Below, piece after piece: positions 43,516 to 53,699 of a DNA stretch of 64,000 nucleotides. The translations under genes and the position numbers were made by a program. The notes beneath the pieces are model-generated. The model saw only the letters and a program-made list of their open reading frames with translations, made no database searches and had not been told where the DNA came from. The DNA is taken from positions 682,001 through 746,000 of the forward strand of contig NZ_JAOWKZ010000002.1 of assembly GCF_025751495.1 (NCBI RefSeq), read 5' to 3'. The stretch is from Albidovulum litorale. GTDB taxonomy: Bacteria; Pseudomonadota; Alphaproteobacteria; Rhodobacterales; Rhodobacteraceae. Each line of letters begins with the position of its first letter. Positions within the stretch are counted from its first letter, which is position 1.

Positions 43516-44948
43516 GACCGGTAATCGGCGTTTATATCGATGTAGCCGTGGGTCAGATCACAGGTCCAGACGCTCTTGGCGGCTTTACCGAGGCCAAGAT
43601 CGACCTGGATCAGCAGTTCGTCGCCCTTCATATAGGCCGAGGTCTGTTCCTCAGAGTAATCCGGGCTGCGCCAGCCGTTTTCGGCGACGAGGATATCGCC
43701 GAACCGGATCGACAGCTTGTCGCGATCCGCCTTGCCGCCGGACTTGCCTACCGCCATGACGATACGGCCCCAGTTTGCGTCTTCACCGGCAATCGCGGTC
43801 TTAACCAAAGGCGAGTTTGCGATGGCCATGGCGATGCGGTGGGCATTTGCGGCATCCGAGGCACCGGTCACGCGGACCTCGACAAATTTTGTGGCGCCTT
43901 CGCCGTCGCGAACGACCTGATGCGCCAGGTCCATCATCACGTCGCGCAACGCAGCCTCAAACGCCTTGGCGGTCTTCGACCGCATATCGCCGATCTCTGC
44001 CGCCTTCGACTTGCCGGTCGCAGCAACGATCAATGCGTCGGAGGTCGAAGTGTCACTGTCTACCGTGATCGCGTTGAAGGTCTGGTCGGTCTGACGCGAG
44101 ACCATCTTTTGTAGGTTGGCAGCAGAGATTTTCGCGTCGGCGAAGATATAGACCAGCATCGTCGCCATGTCCGGCGCGATCATGCCCGACCCCTTGGCGA
44201 TACCGGCGATACGGATTTTGCCACCTTCGCCTTCCACCTCGGCCATTGCCCCTTTGGGGAAAGTGTCCGTCGTCATGATCGCGCGGGCAGCGAGTTCGAT
44301 CGCATCGCCCGAGAGCGTCGCCTTCAGATCGTCGAGTTTCGCCGTGATACGCTCATGCGGCAGCGGTTCGCCGATGACGCCTGTGGAGGAGGAGAAGACC
44401 CGCGATGCCGGGATGCCGAGCGCCTTGGCAACGCCTCCGGTGACGGCATCGACAGCCTCTTGCCCCAGCGCGCCGGTAAAGGCGTTGGCATTACCGGAAT
44501 TGACGATGATCGCAGCGCCGTCTTTCGGCCCCGCCGCCTTCTTCAGCTTGGCCTGACAATCCAGAACGCAAGCCGCGCGGGTCGACGAGCGGGTGAAAGC
44601 CCCTGCAATGGCAGTGCCGGGCGCAAGCCGGGCCAGCATCACGTCAGTGCGGTTCTTGTAGCGGACATTGGCCTCGATCGCGGCGAACTCGACCCCGGCG
44701 ATCTTCGGCAGGGCCGGAAACCCGTTCTTGGGTGCCAGCGGAGAAACCGGATTGGCCTTCTTCGTCTTGGCAGCGACCGCGGTAGCCACCTCCGAAACAG
44801 CGCCGCTGACCGCCTTGTAGGCATCCCCTGCAGCCTCTTCCAGTTGCGGGCGGACATCCTCGTCAAACTGCTTGCGCAGCTTCTTGAGCTTGCCTTTCAG
44901 CTTCTTCGCCTCGGCCTTCCAGTCATTGCCTTTCTTGGCCATCGCCAA
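43512..44948 (-). CDS. argJ: Bifunctional ornithine acetyltransferase/N-acetylglutamate synthase ArgJ with N-terminal extension
   Basis: 478 residues, against about 405-415 for most ArgJ. The catalytic part starts near residue 67 (VSPLAPKNGFPALPKIAGVEFA). The self-cleavage site with nucleophilic Thr is in SGMIAPDMATMLVYIFAD, and DSDTSTSD and GEDANWGRIV are conserved. It recycles acetyl groups between acetylornithine and glutamate in arginine synthesis. The extra ~65 residues are Lys/Ala/Glu rich and helical. GAGGAG lies upstream of ATG 44948, so the extension seems to be translated. Confidence 0.95.
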   Translation of the reverse strand: MAMAKKGNDWKAEAKKLKGKLKKLRKQFDEDVRPQLEEAAGDAYKAVSGAVSEVATAVAAKTKKANPVSPLAPKNGFPALPKIAGVEFAAIEANVRYKNRTDVMLARLAPGTAIAGAFTRSSTRAACVLDCQAKLKKAAGPKDGAAIIVNSGNANAFTGALGQEAVDAVTGGVAKALGIPASRVFSSSTGVIGEPLPHERITAKLDDLKATLSGDAIELAARAIMTTDTFPKGAMAEVEGEGGKIRIAGIAKGSGMIAPDMATMLVYIFADAKISAANLQKMVSRQTDQTFNAITVDSDTSTSDALIVAATGKSKAAEIGDMRSKTAKAFEAALRDVMMDLAHQVVRDGEGATKFVEVRVTGASDAANAHRIAMAIANSPLVKTAIAGEDANWGRIVMAVGKSGGKADRDKLSIRFGDILVAENGWRSPDYSEEQTSAYMKGDELLIQVDLGLGKAAKSVWTCDLTHGYIDINADYRS

Positions 44949-44965
44949 TCTCCTCGCTGGAGTGT

Positions 44966-45814
44966 TCAGTTATCAAGAAGTTCCGTCTTCTTCAGGATCG
45001 CCGGGTCGATACCCTCGACCATCTTCTCGACTGCGGCCGCATCCGTCAGCGCCTTGACCTTTTCTTCAACCGCATTGCCCTGCAACTCGCCCGCCAGTTC
45101 ATCACGCACGTCGTCGATGGTCGGGGCGGCCGCACTGCGCACCTCGTTCAGCTTGATGATGTGCCAGCCGAACTGAGACTCAACGGGTTCAGAGACCTGA
45201 CCCGGTTCCATCGCGATGACGGCATCCTCAAAGGGTTTGACCATCATGCCAACACCGAACCAGCCCAGATCGCCACCGGCAGCTGCCGATCCACGATCCG
45301 TCGATTTTTCAGTGGCCTTCACCGCGAAGTCAGCGCCACCGTCAATCTCGACCTTGAGCGCGTTTGCCTCTTCCTCGGTCTCAACGAGGATATGGGCAGC
45401 ACTGTATTCTTTGCCCGGCTCCTGGCCGGCATAGCGTTCCTCGAAGAGCGCCGCGATCTTCTCTTCCGTCACAGCGGCTTTTGCCGTCTCATCCAGAGTC
45501 ACGCCCGCAAGATAGCTACGACGATTGTTGTCCAGCACCAAGGTATCGCGCTTGCGCAGATTGGCCTCGGCCTCTTCCGACAGGGCGACCTGCTGGATGA
45601 TCTGGTCGAGAATGCCGTCGAACAGGGTCTTGTCATCAAGCTGCAGATACTGCGCTGGCAGGTTGTCGCGAAGCGCGATCATGTGGCCAAGCGTGATTTC
45701 CGTACCGTTCACAGTTGCCACGACAGTCTCGGCCGTCGGGTCTTCGGCGCGGGCCGTGCCGGTAAGTGCCAGCGACACCGCGAAAGCGCCGAGAATGTGG
45801 GCCGGTTTCAACAT
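44966..45814 (-). CDS. Periplasmic peptidyl-prolyl isomerase, parvulin type
   Basis: 282 residues. Signal peptide (MLKPAHILGAFAVSLALTGTARA), a SurA-like helical N domain, then a single parvulin domain (about 138-235: SAAHILVETEEEANALK, GGDLGWFGVGMMVKPFEDAV, QFGWHIIKL). It assists folding of exported proteins. Divergent from secA across 185 nt and 17 nt upstream of argJ on the same strand, so argJ and mutT may be cotranscribed with it. Confidence 0.92.
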   Translation of the reverse strand: MLKPAHILGAFAVSLALTGTARAEDPTAETVVATVNGTEITLGHMIALRDNLPAQYLQLDDKTLFDGILDQIIQQVALSEEAEANLRKRDTLVLDNNRRSYLAGVTLDETAKAAVTEEKIAALFEERYAGQEPGKEYSAAHILVETEEEANALKVEIDGGADFAVKATEKSTDRGSAAAGGDLGWFGVGMMVKPFEDAVIAMEPGQVSEPVESQFGWHIIKLNEVRSAAAPTIDDVRDELAGELQGNAVEEKVKALTDAAAVEKMVEGIDPAILKKTELLDN

Positions 45815-45851
45815 CGTGACGTCTCCTTAAGGGCCGCCCATGGAGGCAGCG

Positions 45852-45880
45852 TTGACTATCGCACGGCAGACCCTTACATC
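45852..45880 (+). promoter_or_regulatory. Sigma-70 promoter of secA
   Basis: TTGACT (45852-45857) and TACATC (45875-45880) with a 17-nt spacer, in the divergent spacer before secA. The leader to ATG 46000 would be about 113 nt. Confidence 0.6.
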
Positions 45881-45999
45881 GCGATGGTCCAGTGAAGGCC
45901 TGCCGCGCCTTTGTTCGCCGCCGTTCTAGGCGTAGCGAGAGATGGCGGCAAGACCGCGTTTCACCGGAGCGAATTCAGTCGAACCCGAGCGGAGAAAAC

Positions 46000-48696
46000 A
46001 TGCTGGGCCTCGGAACTATCGCCAAGAAGGTCTTCGGCACGCCGAACGACCGCAAGGTCAAATCGGTCCGCCCGCTGGTGGAAAAGATCAACGCCCTCGA
46101 ACCGGAATACGAAAAGTTTTCGGATGAGGAGATCAAGAAGAAGACGGAAGAACTCGCGAACCGGGTACAGCAGGGCGAGAGTCTTGACAGCGTCCTGGTT
46201 GAGGCCTTCGCGAACTGCCGCGAAGGGGCGAAGCGGGCGCTGGGTCTCCGGGCCTTCGACGTGCAGCTTATGGGCGGCATCTTCCTGCATCAGGGCAATA
46301 TCTCGGAGATGAAGACGGGCGAGGGCAAGACCCTCGTCGCGACCTTTCCGGCTTACCTGAACGCGCTGTCGGGCAAGGGCGTGCATATCGTCACGGTCAA
46401 CGACTATCTGGCCAAACGTGACGCGGAATGGATGGGCAAAGTGTATTCCCAGCTCGGCATGACCACGGGTGTCGTCTATCCGTTCCAGGATGCCGAGGAA
46501 AAGCGCACCGCCTACAAGGCGGATATCACCTATGCCACGAACAACGAACTTGGCTTTGACTATCTGCGTGACAACATGCGCGCGACCGTCGAGGAGATGA
46601 TGCAGCGCGGGCACAACTTCGCCATCGTCGACGAGGTGGACTCTATCCTCATCGACGAAGCGCGGACGCCTCTGATCATCTCGGGACCAAGTCAGGACCG
46701 GTCGGAGCTTTACATAACGCTCGACAAGTTCATCCCGGAACTGACCGAAGAGCACTACAAGCTCGACGAAAAACAGCGCAACGCGACCTTCTCGGAAGCT
46801 GGCAACGATTTTCTTGAACAGCGGCTGTCTGCCGCAGGCCTGCTGCCCGAAGGCCAGACGCTTTACGATCCGGAGTCGACGACGATCGTCCACCATGTGA
46901 ACCAGGCGCTTCGAGCCCACAAGATGTTCAAGAAGGACCAGCACTATATCGTCCGCAATGGCGAGGTCGTCCTGATCGACGAGTTTACCGGCCGGATGAT
47001 GCCGGGACGACGACTGTCTGACGGGTTGCATCAGGCCATCGAAGCCAAGGAGGGCGTGTCGATCCAGCCGGAAAACGTGACGCTCGCCTCCGTCACGTTC
47101 CAGAACTACTTCCGCCTATACGACAAACTTGCCGGGATGACCGGCACGGCGGCAACCGAAGCCGAGGAATTCGCCGACATCTACGGGCTGGGCGTGGTCG
47201 AAGTGCCCACAAACAAGCCCATCGCCCGGAAAGACGACCACGATCAGGTCTATCGCACCCAGCGCGAGAAATACGAGGCGATCATCAAACGCATCCGGAA
47301 GGCCAATGAAAAGGGCCAACCGGTTCTCGTCGGCACGACGTCGATTGAGAAATCGGAACTCCTGAGCGAGATGCTGAAAAAAGAAGGCATCAAGCACAAC
47401 GTCCTAAACGCACGCCAGCACGAGCAAGAGGCGATGATCGTCGCCGAGGCCGGCAAGCTTGGCGCTGTGACGATTGCCACAAACATGGCCGGACGCGGGA
47501 CCGACATCAAGCTGGGCGGCAATGTCGAATTCAAGGTGATGGAGGCCATCGCCGCTGACCCCGAAGCCCATCCCGACGAAGTGCGTGCGCGGATCGAGGA
47601 GGCGCACAAGGCCGATGAAGATGCGGTCAAGGAAGCGGGCGGGTTGTTCGTTCTGGCCACCGAACGCCACGAAAGCCGCCGCATCGACAACCAGCTGCGC
47701 GGCCGGTCTGGCCGTCAGGGCGACCCGGGGCGGTCCTCGTTCTACCTGTCGCTGGAAGACGACCTGATGCGGATTTTCGGGTCCGAAAAGCTGGATGCCG
47801 TTCTGTCGAAACTGGGCATGGGCGAGGGCGAGGCGATCATCCATCCTTGGGTGAACAAATCGCTGGAACGCGCGCAGGCCAAGGTCGAAGGCCGCAACTT
47901 CGATATGCGTAAGCAGATCCTGAAGTTCGACGATGTTATGAACGATCAGCGCAAGGTGATCTTCGGCCAGCGGCTGGAGATCATGCAGGCAGACGACATC
48001 GAGGAGATTGCGCAGGATATGCGCCATCAGGTCATCGACGATCTGGTGGACGAATACCTTCCACCGAAATCCTACGCCGAACAGTGGAACTCCGAAGGCC
48101 TCTACGCCACGATTATGGAGAAGCTGACGCTGGATCTGCCAGTCATCGACTGGGCCAAGGAAGACGGTGTCGATCAGGACGAGATGCGGGAGCGCCTTTA
48201 CAAAGCCTCGGACGACCTCATGGCCGAAAAGACGGCCGCCTTCGGGCCCGATACGATGCGCCAGATCGAAAAGCAGTTCCTGCTGCAGACTATCGATACA
48301 AAATGGCGCGAACACCTGATCACGCTGGAACATCTGCGCTCGGTCGTCGGATTCCGGGGATACGCCCAGCGCGACCCGCTGAACGAGTATAAGTCCGAAG
48401 CCTTTGCGCTTTTTGAAAACCTGTTGGACGGGCTGCGCGAGGACGTGACTCAGAAACTAGCCCATGTCCGGCCAATGTCCGAAGAGGAACAGCGCGCTCT
48501 GCTTGCACAGATGGAGCAGCAACGGACCACCGGGAAAGCGCCGGAAGCAAGCGAAGAGCGCGAGAGCGCGGCGTCGCAACCAGCTCCGGGATTTGATGAG
48601 GCCGACCCATCAACCTGGGGCAATCCGGGGCGCAACGATCCCTGTCCCTGCGGCTCGGGAAACAAGTTCAAGCATTGCCACGGACGGCTTGCCTGA
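46000..48696 (+). CDS. secA: Preprotein translocase ATPase SecA
   Basis: 898 residues from ATG 46000 ([19 protein letters not shown]), preceded by GGAGA. Walker A region [15 protein letters not shown]-like [20 protein letters not shown], second motor motif [13 protein letters not shown], and the C-terminal zinc SEC-C motif ([18 protein letters not shown]). It drives export through SecYEG. In-frame codons up to 45892 lie over the promoter and are not favoured as start. Confidence 0.97.
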   Translation: MLGLGTIAKKVFGTPNDRKVKSVRPLVEKINALEPEYEKFSDEEIKKKTEELANRVQQGESLDSVLVEAFANCREGAKRALGLRAFDVQLMGGIFLHQGNISEMKTGEGKTLVATFPAYLNALSGKGVHIVTVNDYLAKRDAEWMGKVYSQLGMTTGVVYPFQDAEEKRTAYKADITYATNNELGFDYLRDNMRATVEEMMQRGHNFAIVDEVDSILIDEARTPLIISGPSQDRSELYITLDKFIPELTEEHYKLDEKQRNATFSEAGNDFLEQRLSAAGLLPEGQTLYDPESTTIVHHVNQALRAHKMFKKDQHYIVRNGEVVLIDEFTGRMMPGRRLSDGLHQAIEAKEGVSIQPENVTLASVTFQNYFRLYDKLAGMTGTAATEAEEFADIYGLGVVEVPTNKPIARKDDHDQVYRTQREKYEAIIKRIRKANEKGQPVLVGTTSIEKSELLSEMLKKEGIKHNVLNARQHEQEAMIVAEAGKLGAVTIATNMAGRGTDIKLGGNVEFKVMEAIAADPEAHPDEVRARIEEAHKADEDAVKEAGGLFVLATERHESRRIDNQLRGRSGRQGDPGRSSFYLSLEDDLMRIFGSEKLDAVLSKLGMGEGEAIIHPWVNKSLERAQAKVEGRNFDMRKQILKFDDVMNDQRKVIFGQRLEIMQADDIEEIAQDMRHQVIDDLVDEYLPPKSYAEQWNSEGLYATIMEKLTLDLPVIDWAKEDGVDQDEMRERLYKASDDLMAEKTAAFGPDTMRQIEKQFLLQTIDTKWREHLITLEHLRSVVGFRGYAQRDPLNEYKSEAFALFENLLDGLREDVTQKLAHVRPMSEEEQRALLAQMEQQRTTGKAPEASEERESAASQPAPGFDEADPSTWGNPGRNDPCPCGSGNKFKHCHGRLA

Positions 48697-48715
48697 CAGC
48701 CTCCTCGCGGGCCGC

Positions 48716-49684
48716 TCAGGCCCGCAGACCGTCCATGACGCGGATGAGTTCGGTCGATATGCCGGGTTCCGACAGAGCGTGACCGGCGGCGGGGATCATC
48801 CGCAGTTCAGACCGCTTCCAGTGCTGGGCCAGCATCCATGCCGACACCGGTGGACAGATCATGTCGTAGCGGCCCTGAACGATCGTCGCTGGCACGTCTT
48901 TAAGCCGGTGAAGGTCACGCAGGATCTGGCCGTCGACCTCCAGAAATCCGCGATTAAGGAAATAGTGGTTTTCCAGCCGCGCAAAGGCACGGGCATAGTC
49001 GCCGGGGGCTTCGCCTGCAACGCCGTCATGGTCAACGCTCGCAAGGGCGTTTTCCCAACCGGTCCAGGCACGAGCAAATCGGATTTCGGTAGCCATGTCC
49101 TCGCAAAAAAGTCGGCTGTGATAGGCGGCGATCATGTCGCCCTGTTCGGAAGCGGGGATATGGCGGGCGAAATCCTGCCAACGGTCCGGGTAGAACGCCC
49201 CGGCACCACCGCCGTAGAACCAAGCCAGTTCCCCTTCCGTCATCAGAAAGACGCCGCGCAGAACCAGATGACGGGCGCGTTCGGGATGGGTCTGTGCATA
49301 GATCAGCGCGAGCGTCGCGCCCCAGCTTCCGCCGAAGACAATCCAGTTCTCGATGCCCAGTTCGTTCCGGATACGCTCGATATCGGCCACCAGATGCCAG
49401 GTCGTGTTGGCCTCAACGCTTGCATGGGGCCGCGAACGTCCGCAGCCGCGCTGATCAAAGAGGATCACGCGGTAGGTCGATGGATCGAAATAGCGCCGCA
49501 TCGCCGGTGAGCAGCCGCCCCCGGGGCCACCGTGCAGAACGATGACGGGTTGGCCCGAAGGATGGCCGCATTGCTCGACATAGATGCGGTGGCCGTCGCC
49601 CACGTCCAGAAACCGCTGATCGAAGGGTTCGACCTGCGGATAAAGAAAGGTGCCTGTGCGCTTTTGCCCTGCGATCCGGTCCAT
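48716..49684 (-). CDS. pip: Prolyl aminopeptidase (proline iminopeptidase)
   Basis: 322 residues from ATG 49684 (MDRIAGQKRTGTFLYPQVEPFD). Peptidase family S33: HGGPGGGCSP oxyanion motif, DQRGCGRS, nucleophile Ser in GGSWGATLAL, acid Asp in VQGRYDMICP and His in AAGHALSEPG. It removes N-terminal proline from peptides. Convergent with secA (19-nt gap, no terminator seen) and divergent from ubiG; longer in-frame starts reach into the ubiG gene. Confidence 0.93.
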   Translation of the reverse strand: MDRIAGQKRTGTFLYPQVEPFDQRFLDVGDGHRIYVEQCGHPSGQPVIVLHGGPGGGCSPAMRRYFDPSTYRVILFDQRGCGRSRPHASVEANTTWHLVADIERIRNELGIENWIVFGGSWGATLALIYAQTHPERARHLVLRGVFLMTEGELAWFYGGGAGAFYPDRWQDFARHIPASEQGDMIAAYHSRLFCEDMATEIRFARAWTGWENALASVDHDGVAGEAPGDYARAFARLENHYFLNRGFLEVDGQILRDLHRLKDVPATIVQGRYDMICPPVSAWMLAQHWKRSELRMIPAAGHALSEPGISTELIRVMDGLRA

Positions 49685-49751
49685 GGATTGACTATATACC
49701 GGGAAACGCCCCGCCCGCCATGGGTGGAATATGAACTGCCGGAGAGGAAAA

Positions 49752-50495
49752 ATGGCGCCCGAAACCAGCACGGTCGATCCTGCCGAAGTCGCGAAATTCG
49801 AGGCAATGGCGGCGGAATGGTGGGACCCGCAGGGAAAGTTCAAGCCACTGCATATGATGAATCCGGTCCGGCTCGACTACATCACCCGGCAGATCGCCGC
49901 CGAGTTTGGTCGCGACCTGACAGGGCCAAAACCTTTCGCAGGCCTCAGGCTTCTCGATATCGGTTGTGGTGGCGGGCTTCTGTCGGAACCAATGGCGCGG
50001 CTTGGTGCTGATGTCGTCGGCGCGGACGCGGCGGCGCGCAACATCCCGGTGGCGCAGATCCACGCAGAGGAGCAGGGGCTGAATATCGACTACCGTCACA
50101 CCACCGCCGAGGCCTTAGTCGTGGGCGGAGAAGCTTTTGACATCGTGCTTGCCATGGAGATCGTTGAACATGTGGCTGACCCCGCAAGTTTTATCGCGAC
50201 CTGCCAGGACCTTCTGAAGCCCGGCGGGTTAATGATCGCCTCGACCATCAACCGTAACGCCAAAAGTTTCATTGCCGCCATCGTTGGCGCTGAATGGGTG
50301 ATGCGCTGGCTGCCGAAGGGTACGCATGACTGGGCCAAATTCATCACGCCGGACGAGTTGTATGCTCATCTTGAAGGCGCAGGACTGGCGCCGCTCGACA
50401 AGAAGGGTTTCGCATTCAATCCGGTCAGTTGGCAATGGTCGATCTCGGACCGCGATCTTTCCGTAAACTACGTGACCGCGAGCATCCGTCGCTGA
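49752..50495 (+). CDS. ubiG: Ubiquinone biosynthesis O-methyltransferase UbiG
   Basis: 247 residues from ATG 49752 ([20 protein letters not shown]), preceded by GGAGAGGAAAA. SAM motif [20 protein letters not shown], and the family marks [22 protein letters not shown] and [10 protein letters not shown]. It performs both O-methylations of ubiquinone synthesis. With ubiB and ubiE it makes three quinone genes in this window. Confidence 0.96.
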   Translation: MAPETSTVDPAEVAKFEAMAAEWWDPQGKFKPLHMMNPVRLDYITRQIAAEFGRDLTGPKPFAGLRLLDIGCGGGLLSEPMARLGADVVGADAAARNIPVAQIHAEEQGLNIDYRHTTAEALVVGGEAFDIVLAMEIVEHVADPASFIATCQDLLKPGGLMIASTINRNAKSFIAAIVGAEWVMRWLPKGTHDWAKFITPDELYAHLEGAGLAPLDKKGFAFNPVSWQWSISDRDLSVNYVTASIRR

Positions 50496-50497
50496 TC

Positions 50498-50938
50498 CTA
50501 TTCCGCGCCGAGCCGGAGGCGCAGCTCCCTCAGGATCGGCAGGGCCGCCCTGATCTTGTCCGCGCCAACGGCGCGCACCACTTCACCGACAACCGGCGTG
50601 ATGGCGGCAAGCGCGGCATCGCGCGCTGAGCGCCCTGCCGGGCTGATCGAGACGAACTTCCGCCGCGCATCGTCCCAGTCGGGACGAATATGGACATGGC
50701 CTGCCCATTCCAGCTTGCTGAGCGTGTTGGTCATCGCCCCACGCGTGACGTGAAACGCGTCTGCCAGCTGCGCCGGTGAGCGTTCGTCGTTGACATGCGC
50801 CAGATGGTTCAGGACCGAAAAGTGGCTGATTTCCATTCCCTTAGGCAGCGCCCGGCTGATCTGGTTGCGGGCGAGCTGGTCGGCCATGAAGACCTCGGAA
50901 AAGAGGGCGACGGCCAGGGGATCATTGTCAGCGGCCAT
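50498..50938 (-). CDS. MarR family transcriptional regulator
   Basis: 146 residues from ATG 50938 (MAADNDPLAVALFSEVF), with GAAGG 8 nt upstream and no overlap of the preceding gene; an ATG at 50965 would add nine residues. Winged helix: ISHFSVLNHLAHVNDERSPAQLADAFHVTRGAMTNTLSKLEWAG, wing DWDDARRKFVSISPAG. Last gene of the comF-grxC-nitrilase-marR operon, convergent with ubiG with a 2-nt gap. Confidence 0.88.
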   Translation of the reverse strand: MAADNDPLAVALFSEVFMADQLARNQISRALPKGMEISHFSVLNHLAHVNDERSPAQLADAFHVTRGAMTNTLSKLEWAGHVHIRPDWDDARRKFVSISPAGRSARDAALAAITPVVGEVVRAVGADKIRAALPILRELRLRLGAE

Positions 50939-50939
50939 A

Positions 50940-51770
50940 TCAGGGCCCTTCGAAGTCGCAGTCATGGAGGAGCGAGGGAACCTGGCTCCGCGCCTTGTCT
51001 ACGGCGTCAAGGTCCAAATCGACAAGCAAAATTCCCGTTTCGGTGCCACCATCGGCAAGAACCTCGCCCCAGGGCGAGACGACCAGCGAATGCCCGTAGG
51101 TCCGTCGCGGCCGACCTGCATGGGCGGCATGGGTGCCCGTCTGGGCGGGTGCCAGAACGAATGCCCCGCATTCAATTGCCCGCGCGCGCAGGAGCGGTTC
51201 CCAGTGCGCCGCGCCCGTCGTGTCGTTGAAAGCGGCGGGCACAGTCAGAATCTTCGCCCCGGCTTTGGCCAAGCGTCGGTAGAGATTCGGAAAGCGAAGG
51301 TCATAGCAGACGGTCAGACCGATAGCCCCGAATGGTGTATCAGCCAGGACCGCCCGGTTGCCCGGCCTATACCCCGTCGATTCACGATATTGCTCGGTCT
51401 CGGACACTGTCACGTCGAACATGTGGATCTTGTCATATCGTGCCGCGATACCGCCATCGGGACGGATCAGGAAGGATCTGTTGGCAAAGCGTCCATCCGC
51501 ATCATGCGTTAACAGCGCCAGTGACCCGGCAAGCAACCAGATTCCAAGCCGCTCGGCCTCTTCCCGGAGGGCTGACAGGGTAGGATCATCCTGCTCATGT
51601 CGCAGTACCGCACGCTGATGCGCCCGGTCAGAGGACAGGCAGTTCGTGACCTCGGGTGTCAGCACGAGGTCCGCGCCCTTCGTCGCCGCCTCCCGCAGGA
51701 GTGACAGAGTCACCGGCAGGTTCGCCTGCGGATCGTCCGTTACTGAAAGCTGGAGGAGAGCGGCCCGCAT
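50940..51770 (-). CDS. Carbon-nitrogen hydrolase (nitrilase superfamily, Nit1/NIT2-like)
   Basis: 276 residues. The Glu-Lys-Cys triad is visible: Glu in LVLTPEVTNC, Lys in YDKIHMFDV, Cys in GLTVCYDLRFPNLYR. The sequence best fits Nit/omega-amidase or deaminated-glutathione amidase types, which hydrolyse amide by-products. Coding starts 3 nt after the grxC stop, and sitting beside glutaredoxin suggests a link to glutathione repair. Confidence 0.9.
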   Translation of the reverse strand: MRAALLQLSVTDDPQANLPVTLSLLREAATKGADLVLTPEVTNCLSSDRAHQRAVLRHEQDDPTLSALREEAERLGIWLLAGSLALLTHDADGRFANRSFLIRPDGGIAARYDKIHMFDVTVSETEQYRESTGYRPGNRAVLADTPFGAIGLTVCYDLRFPNLYRRLAKAGAKILTVPAAFNDTTGAAHWEPLLRARAIECGAFVLAPAQTGTHAAHAGRPRRTYGHSLVVSPWGEVLADGGTETGILLVDLDLDAVDKARSQVPSLLHDCDFEGP

Positions 51771-51773
51771 GTG

Positions 51774-52031
51774 TCAGGCCGCCAGCATCGGGTCAAGCTT
51801 GCCCGCACGGTCGAGCGCGTGAAGATCATCGCAGCCGCCAACATGCACGCCGTCGATGAAAATCTGCGGCACGGTGTACCGGCCATTTGCGCGCTGCATC
51901 ATTTCCTGCCGAAGCTGGGCATTGCCCGAAACGTCGGTATCTTCATAGGCCACGCCCTTTCGGTCCAGAAGTCGCTTGGCGGCGATACAGAATGGGCACC
52001 ACGGGGTGCTGTAAATCTCAATACGTGGCAT
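51774..52031 (-). CDS. grxC: Glutaredoxin 3
   Basis: 85 residues. Dithiol active site CPFC (residues 12-15) in IEIYSTPWCPFCIAAKRLL; cis-Pro in YTVPQIFIDG; glutathione-binding GGCDDLHAL. It reduces disulfides and mixed disulfides using glutathione. Confidence 0.95.
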   Translation of the reverse strand: MPRIEIYSTPWCPFCIAAKRLLDRKGVAYEDTDVSGNAQLRQEMMQRANGRYTVPQIFIDGVHVGGCDDLHALDRAGKLDPMLAA

Positions 52032-52068
52032 TGATACCTGTTCCTCAAGTCGTGGTGACTATAGGGAT

Positions 52069-52785
52069 TTAGGCATCCTTCGCAACGCGCGCCAGCACCA
52101 GCGTCGAAACCGTGTTCGCACCCCCTGCCAGACAGGCATCAGCCGCCGCTGAAAGTGTCGCGCCCGAGGTCATCACGTCGTCGACCAGCAGCACATCACG
52201 CCCCATGACCCGACCTGCGCGACGCGGATGCATGCGCATCGCGCCAGAGACATTGGCGAACCTTTCGTCACGGTTGCGCCCATCCTGAGATGCGGTTTTC
52301 CGACGACGGATAAGGAGGTCGGGACAATGATCGAACCTCGCGGCTTTTGCGATCGCGTGCGACAGAAGGGCCGATTGGTTGTAGCGGCGTCGGAAAAGAC
52401 GAGTCCAATGTAGCGGCACGGGGACCACCAGCATGTCCTGCTTCAGGATCGGTGCCGCCGCACGCAAAAGCCATGCACTCGCGGGCCGGACAAGGTCTAG
52501 CCGGTCGCCGTGTTTCAACGCCAGCACCAGCTTGCGTCCGTTATCCTTGTAGAGAAGTGCCGCCCGACCCCTCTCCCATGGTCGGGCAAGCATCAGACAA
52601 TCGTCACAATATTCCGGCCTGCCCTCATCTTCACCCGGCAGCGGCATACCGCATTGATCGCAAACCAGACCACCGATAAAAGGCGTGTCCCGCCAGCAGG
52701 GTCCGCAGAGGCCAAAATCCTCGGTGGCTGGCTCGCCGCAATTGATGCATTGCGGGGGGAAGAGCGTGCCAAGCACGCTTTGCAT
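52069..52785 (-). CDS. ComF family amidophosphoribosyltransferase-like protein
   Basis: 238 residues from ATG 52785 (MQSVLGTLFPPQCINCGEPA), the usual ComF N-terminus. Zinc-finger cysteines (CINCG, CGPCW, CDQCG, CDDC) precede a phosphoribosyltransferase domain with DVLLVDDVMTSGATL (PRPP loop). ATG 52818 would add eleven residues and would then overlap the start codon of the divergent methyltransferase gene (shared CATG at 52816-52819). Linked to DNA uptake in competent species; role here unknown. First gene of the operon to marR. Confidence 0.85.
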   Translation of the reverse strand: MQSVLGTLFPPQCINCGEPATEDFGLCGPCWRDTPFIGGLVCDQCGMPLPGEDEGRPEYCDDCLMLARPWERGRAALLYKDNGRKLVLALKHGDRLDLVRPASAWLLRAAAPILKQDMLVVPVPLHWTRLFRRRYNQSALLSHAIAKAARFDHCPDLLIRRRKTASQDGRNRDERFANVSGAMRMHPRRAGRVMGRDVLLVDDVMTSGATLSAAADACLAGGANTVSTLVLARVAKDA

Positions 52786-52816
52786 TCCTCTTCGAAGCAG
52801 CCTAGTTTCGCCGATC

Positions 52817-53650
52817 ATGACGCATCCGCCCAAACTCACTGACCGCACGGCCCTGACCCGCAACCGTATGCGCGCCGTGAGGCAGGGGGCGGAATTGTTT
52901 CTGCACGCGGAATGCGCGGCTGAGATTGAGGAAAGACTAGGCGAGGTTAACAAACGGTTTACGGCGCCCGCCGTCGTCACCGGATTTCCCGGACCGTGGA
53001 TGGAGATTCTGCCTGCCGCGCGGTTCGTTGAAGACGCTGAAACTCTGGCGCTGGAACCGGGTGCACATGACCTGATCGTGCATGGCCTGGCCCTGCACTG
53101 GGCGAATGACCCGGTAGGGCAACTGGTGCAATGCCGCCGCGCGCTGAAACCCGACGGGTTGTTTCTGTGCGCCTTGTTCGGGGGCCAGACCCTTGCCGAA
53201 CTGCGCGCCTGCTTGGCCGAGGCCGAAAGCCGCCTGACCGGTGGCCTGTCGCCGCGGGTGCTGCCCATGGGGGAAATACGCGATCTTGGCGCGCTGTTGC
53301 AACGCGCGGGCTTTGCCCTGCCCGTGGCCGATGCCGCAAAAAAGACCGTGACCTATGCGACTGCCTTTCACCTGATCACCGATCTGAGGGCGATGGGTGA
53401 GGGCAATGCTCTTCATTCCCGAAGCCGCCGGATCACGCCGCGCGCCCTGTTCCCGGAAGCCGCCCGTATCTACGCAGAAAGCTATTCCGTGCCAGAAGGC
53501 CGCATAGCTGCGACGTTCGAGCTGATCTTTCTGACCGGCTGGGCACCCGATGAAAGCCAGCAAAAACCGCTCCGCCCTGGATCAGCCGCGCAACGACTGG
53601 CTGACGCGCTGGGTGCGACCGAAACGCCTCTCGACCCCGGGAAAGATTGA
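52817..53650 (+). CDS. SAM-dependent methyltransferase (type 11)
   Basis: 277 residues from ATG 52817 (MTHPPKLTDRTALTRNRMRA). Class I methyltransferase core: DLIVHGLALHWANDPVGQLVQCRRALKPDGLFLCALFGG. The first glycine motif is degenerate, as in BioC/NDUFAF5-like proteins, where the enzyme hydroxylates or methylates a respiratory-chain arginine; homology to NDUFAF5 is my best guess. The start overlaps the alternative comF start. No ribosome site is visible. Confidence 0.8.
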   Translation: MTHPPKLTDRTALTRNRMRAVRQGAELFLHAECAAEIEERLGEVNKRFTAPAVVTGFPGPWMEILPAARFVEDAETLALEPGAHDLIVHGLALHWANDPVGQLVQCRRALKPDGLFLCALFGGQTLAELRACLAEAESRLTGGLSPRVLPMGEIRDLGALLQRAGFALPVADAAKKTVTYATAFHLITDLRAMGEGNALHSRSRRITPRALFPEAARIYAESYSVPEGRIAATFELIFLTGWAPDESQQKPLRPGSAAQRLADALGATETPLDPGKD

Positions 53651-53699
53651 CGCGCGCTGATTTCTGTCTATCTCGGTCCTTGGACAGGAAGGGGAATCC

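Noticed and set aside
45892-45999. Upstream in-frame extension of secA
   Set aside because: It overlaps the promoter and lacks homology to SecA; ATG 46000 has a ribosome site and the canonical N-terminus.
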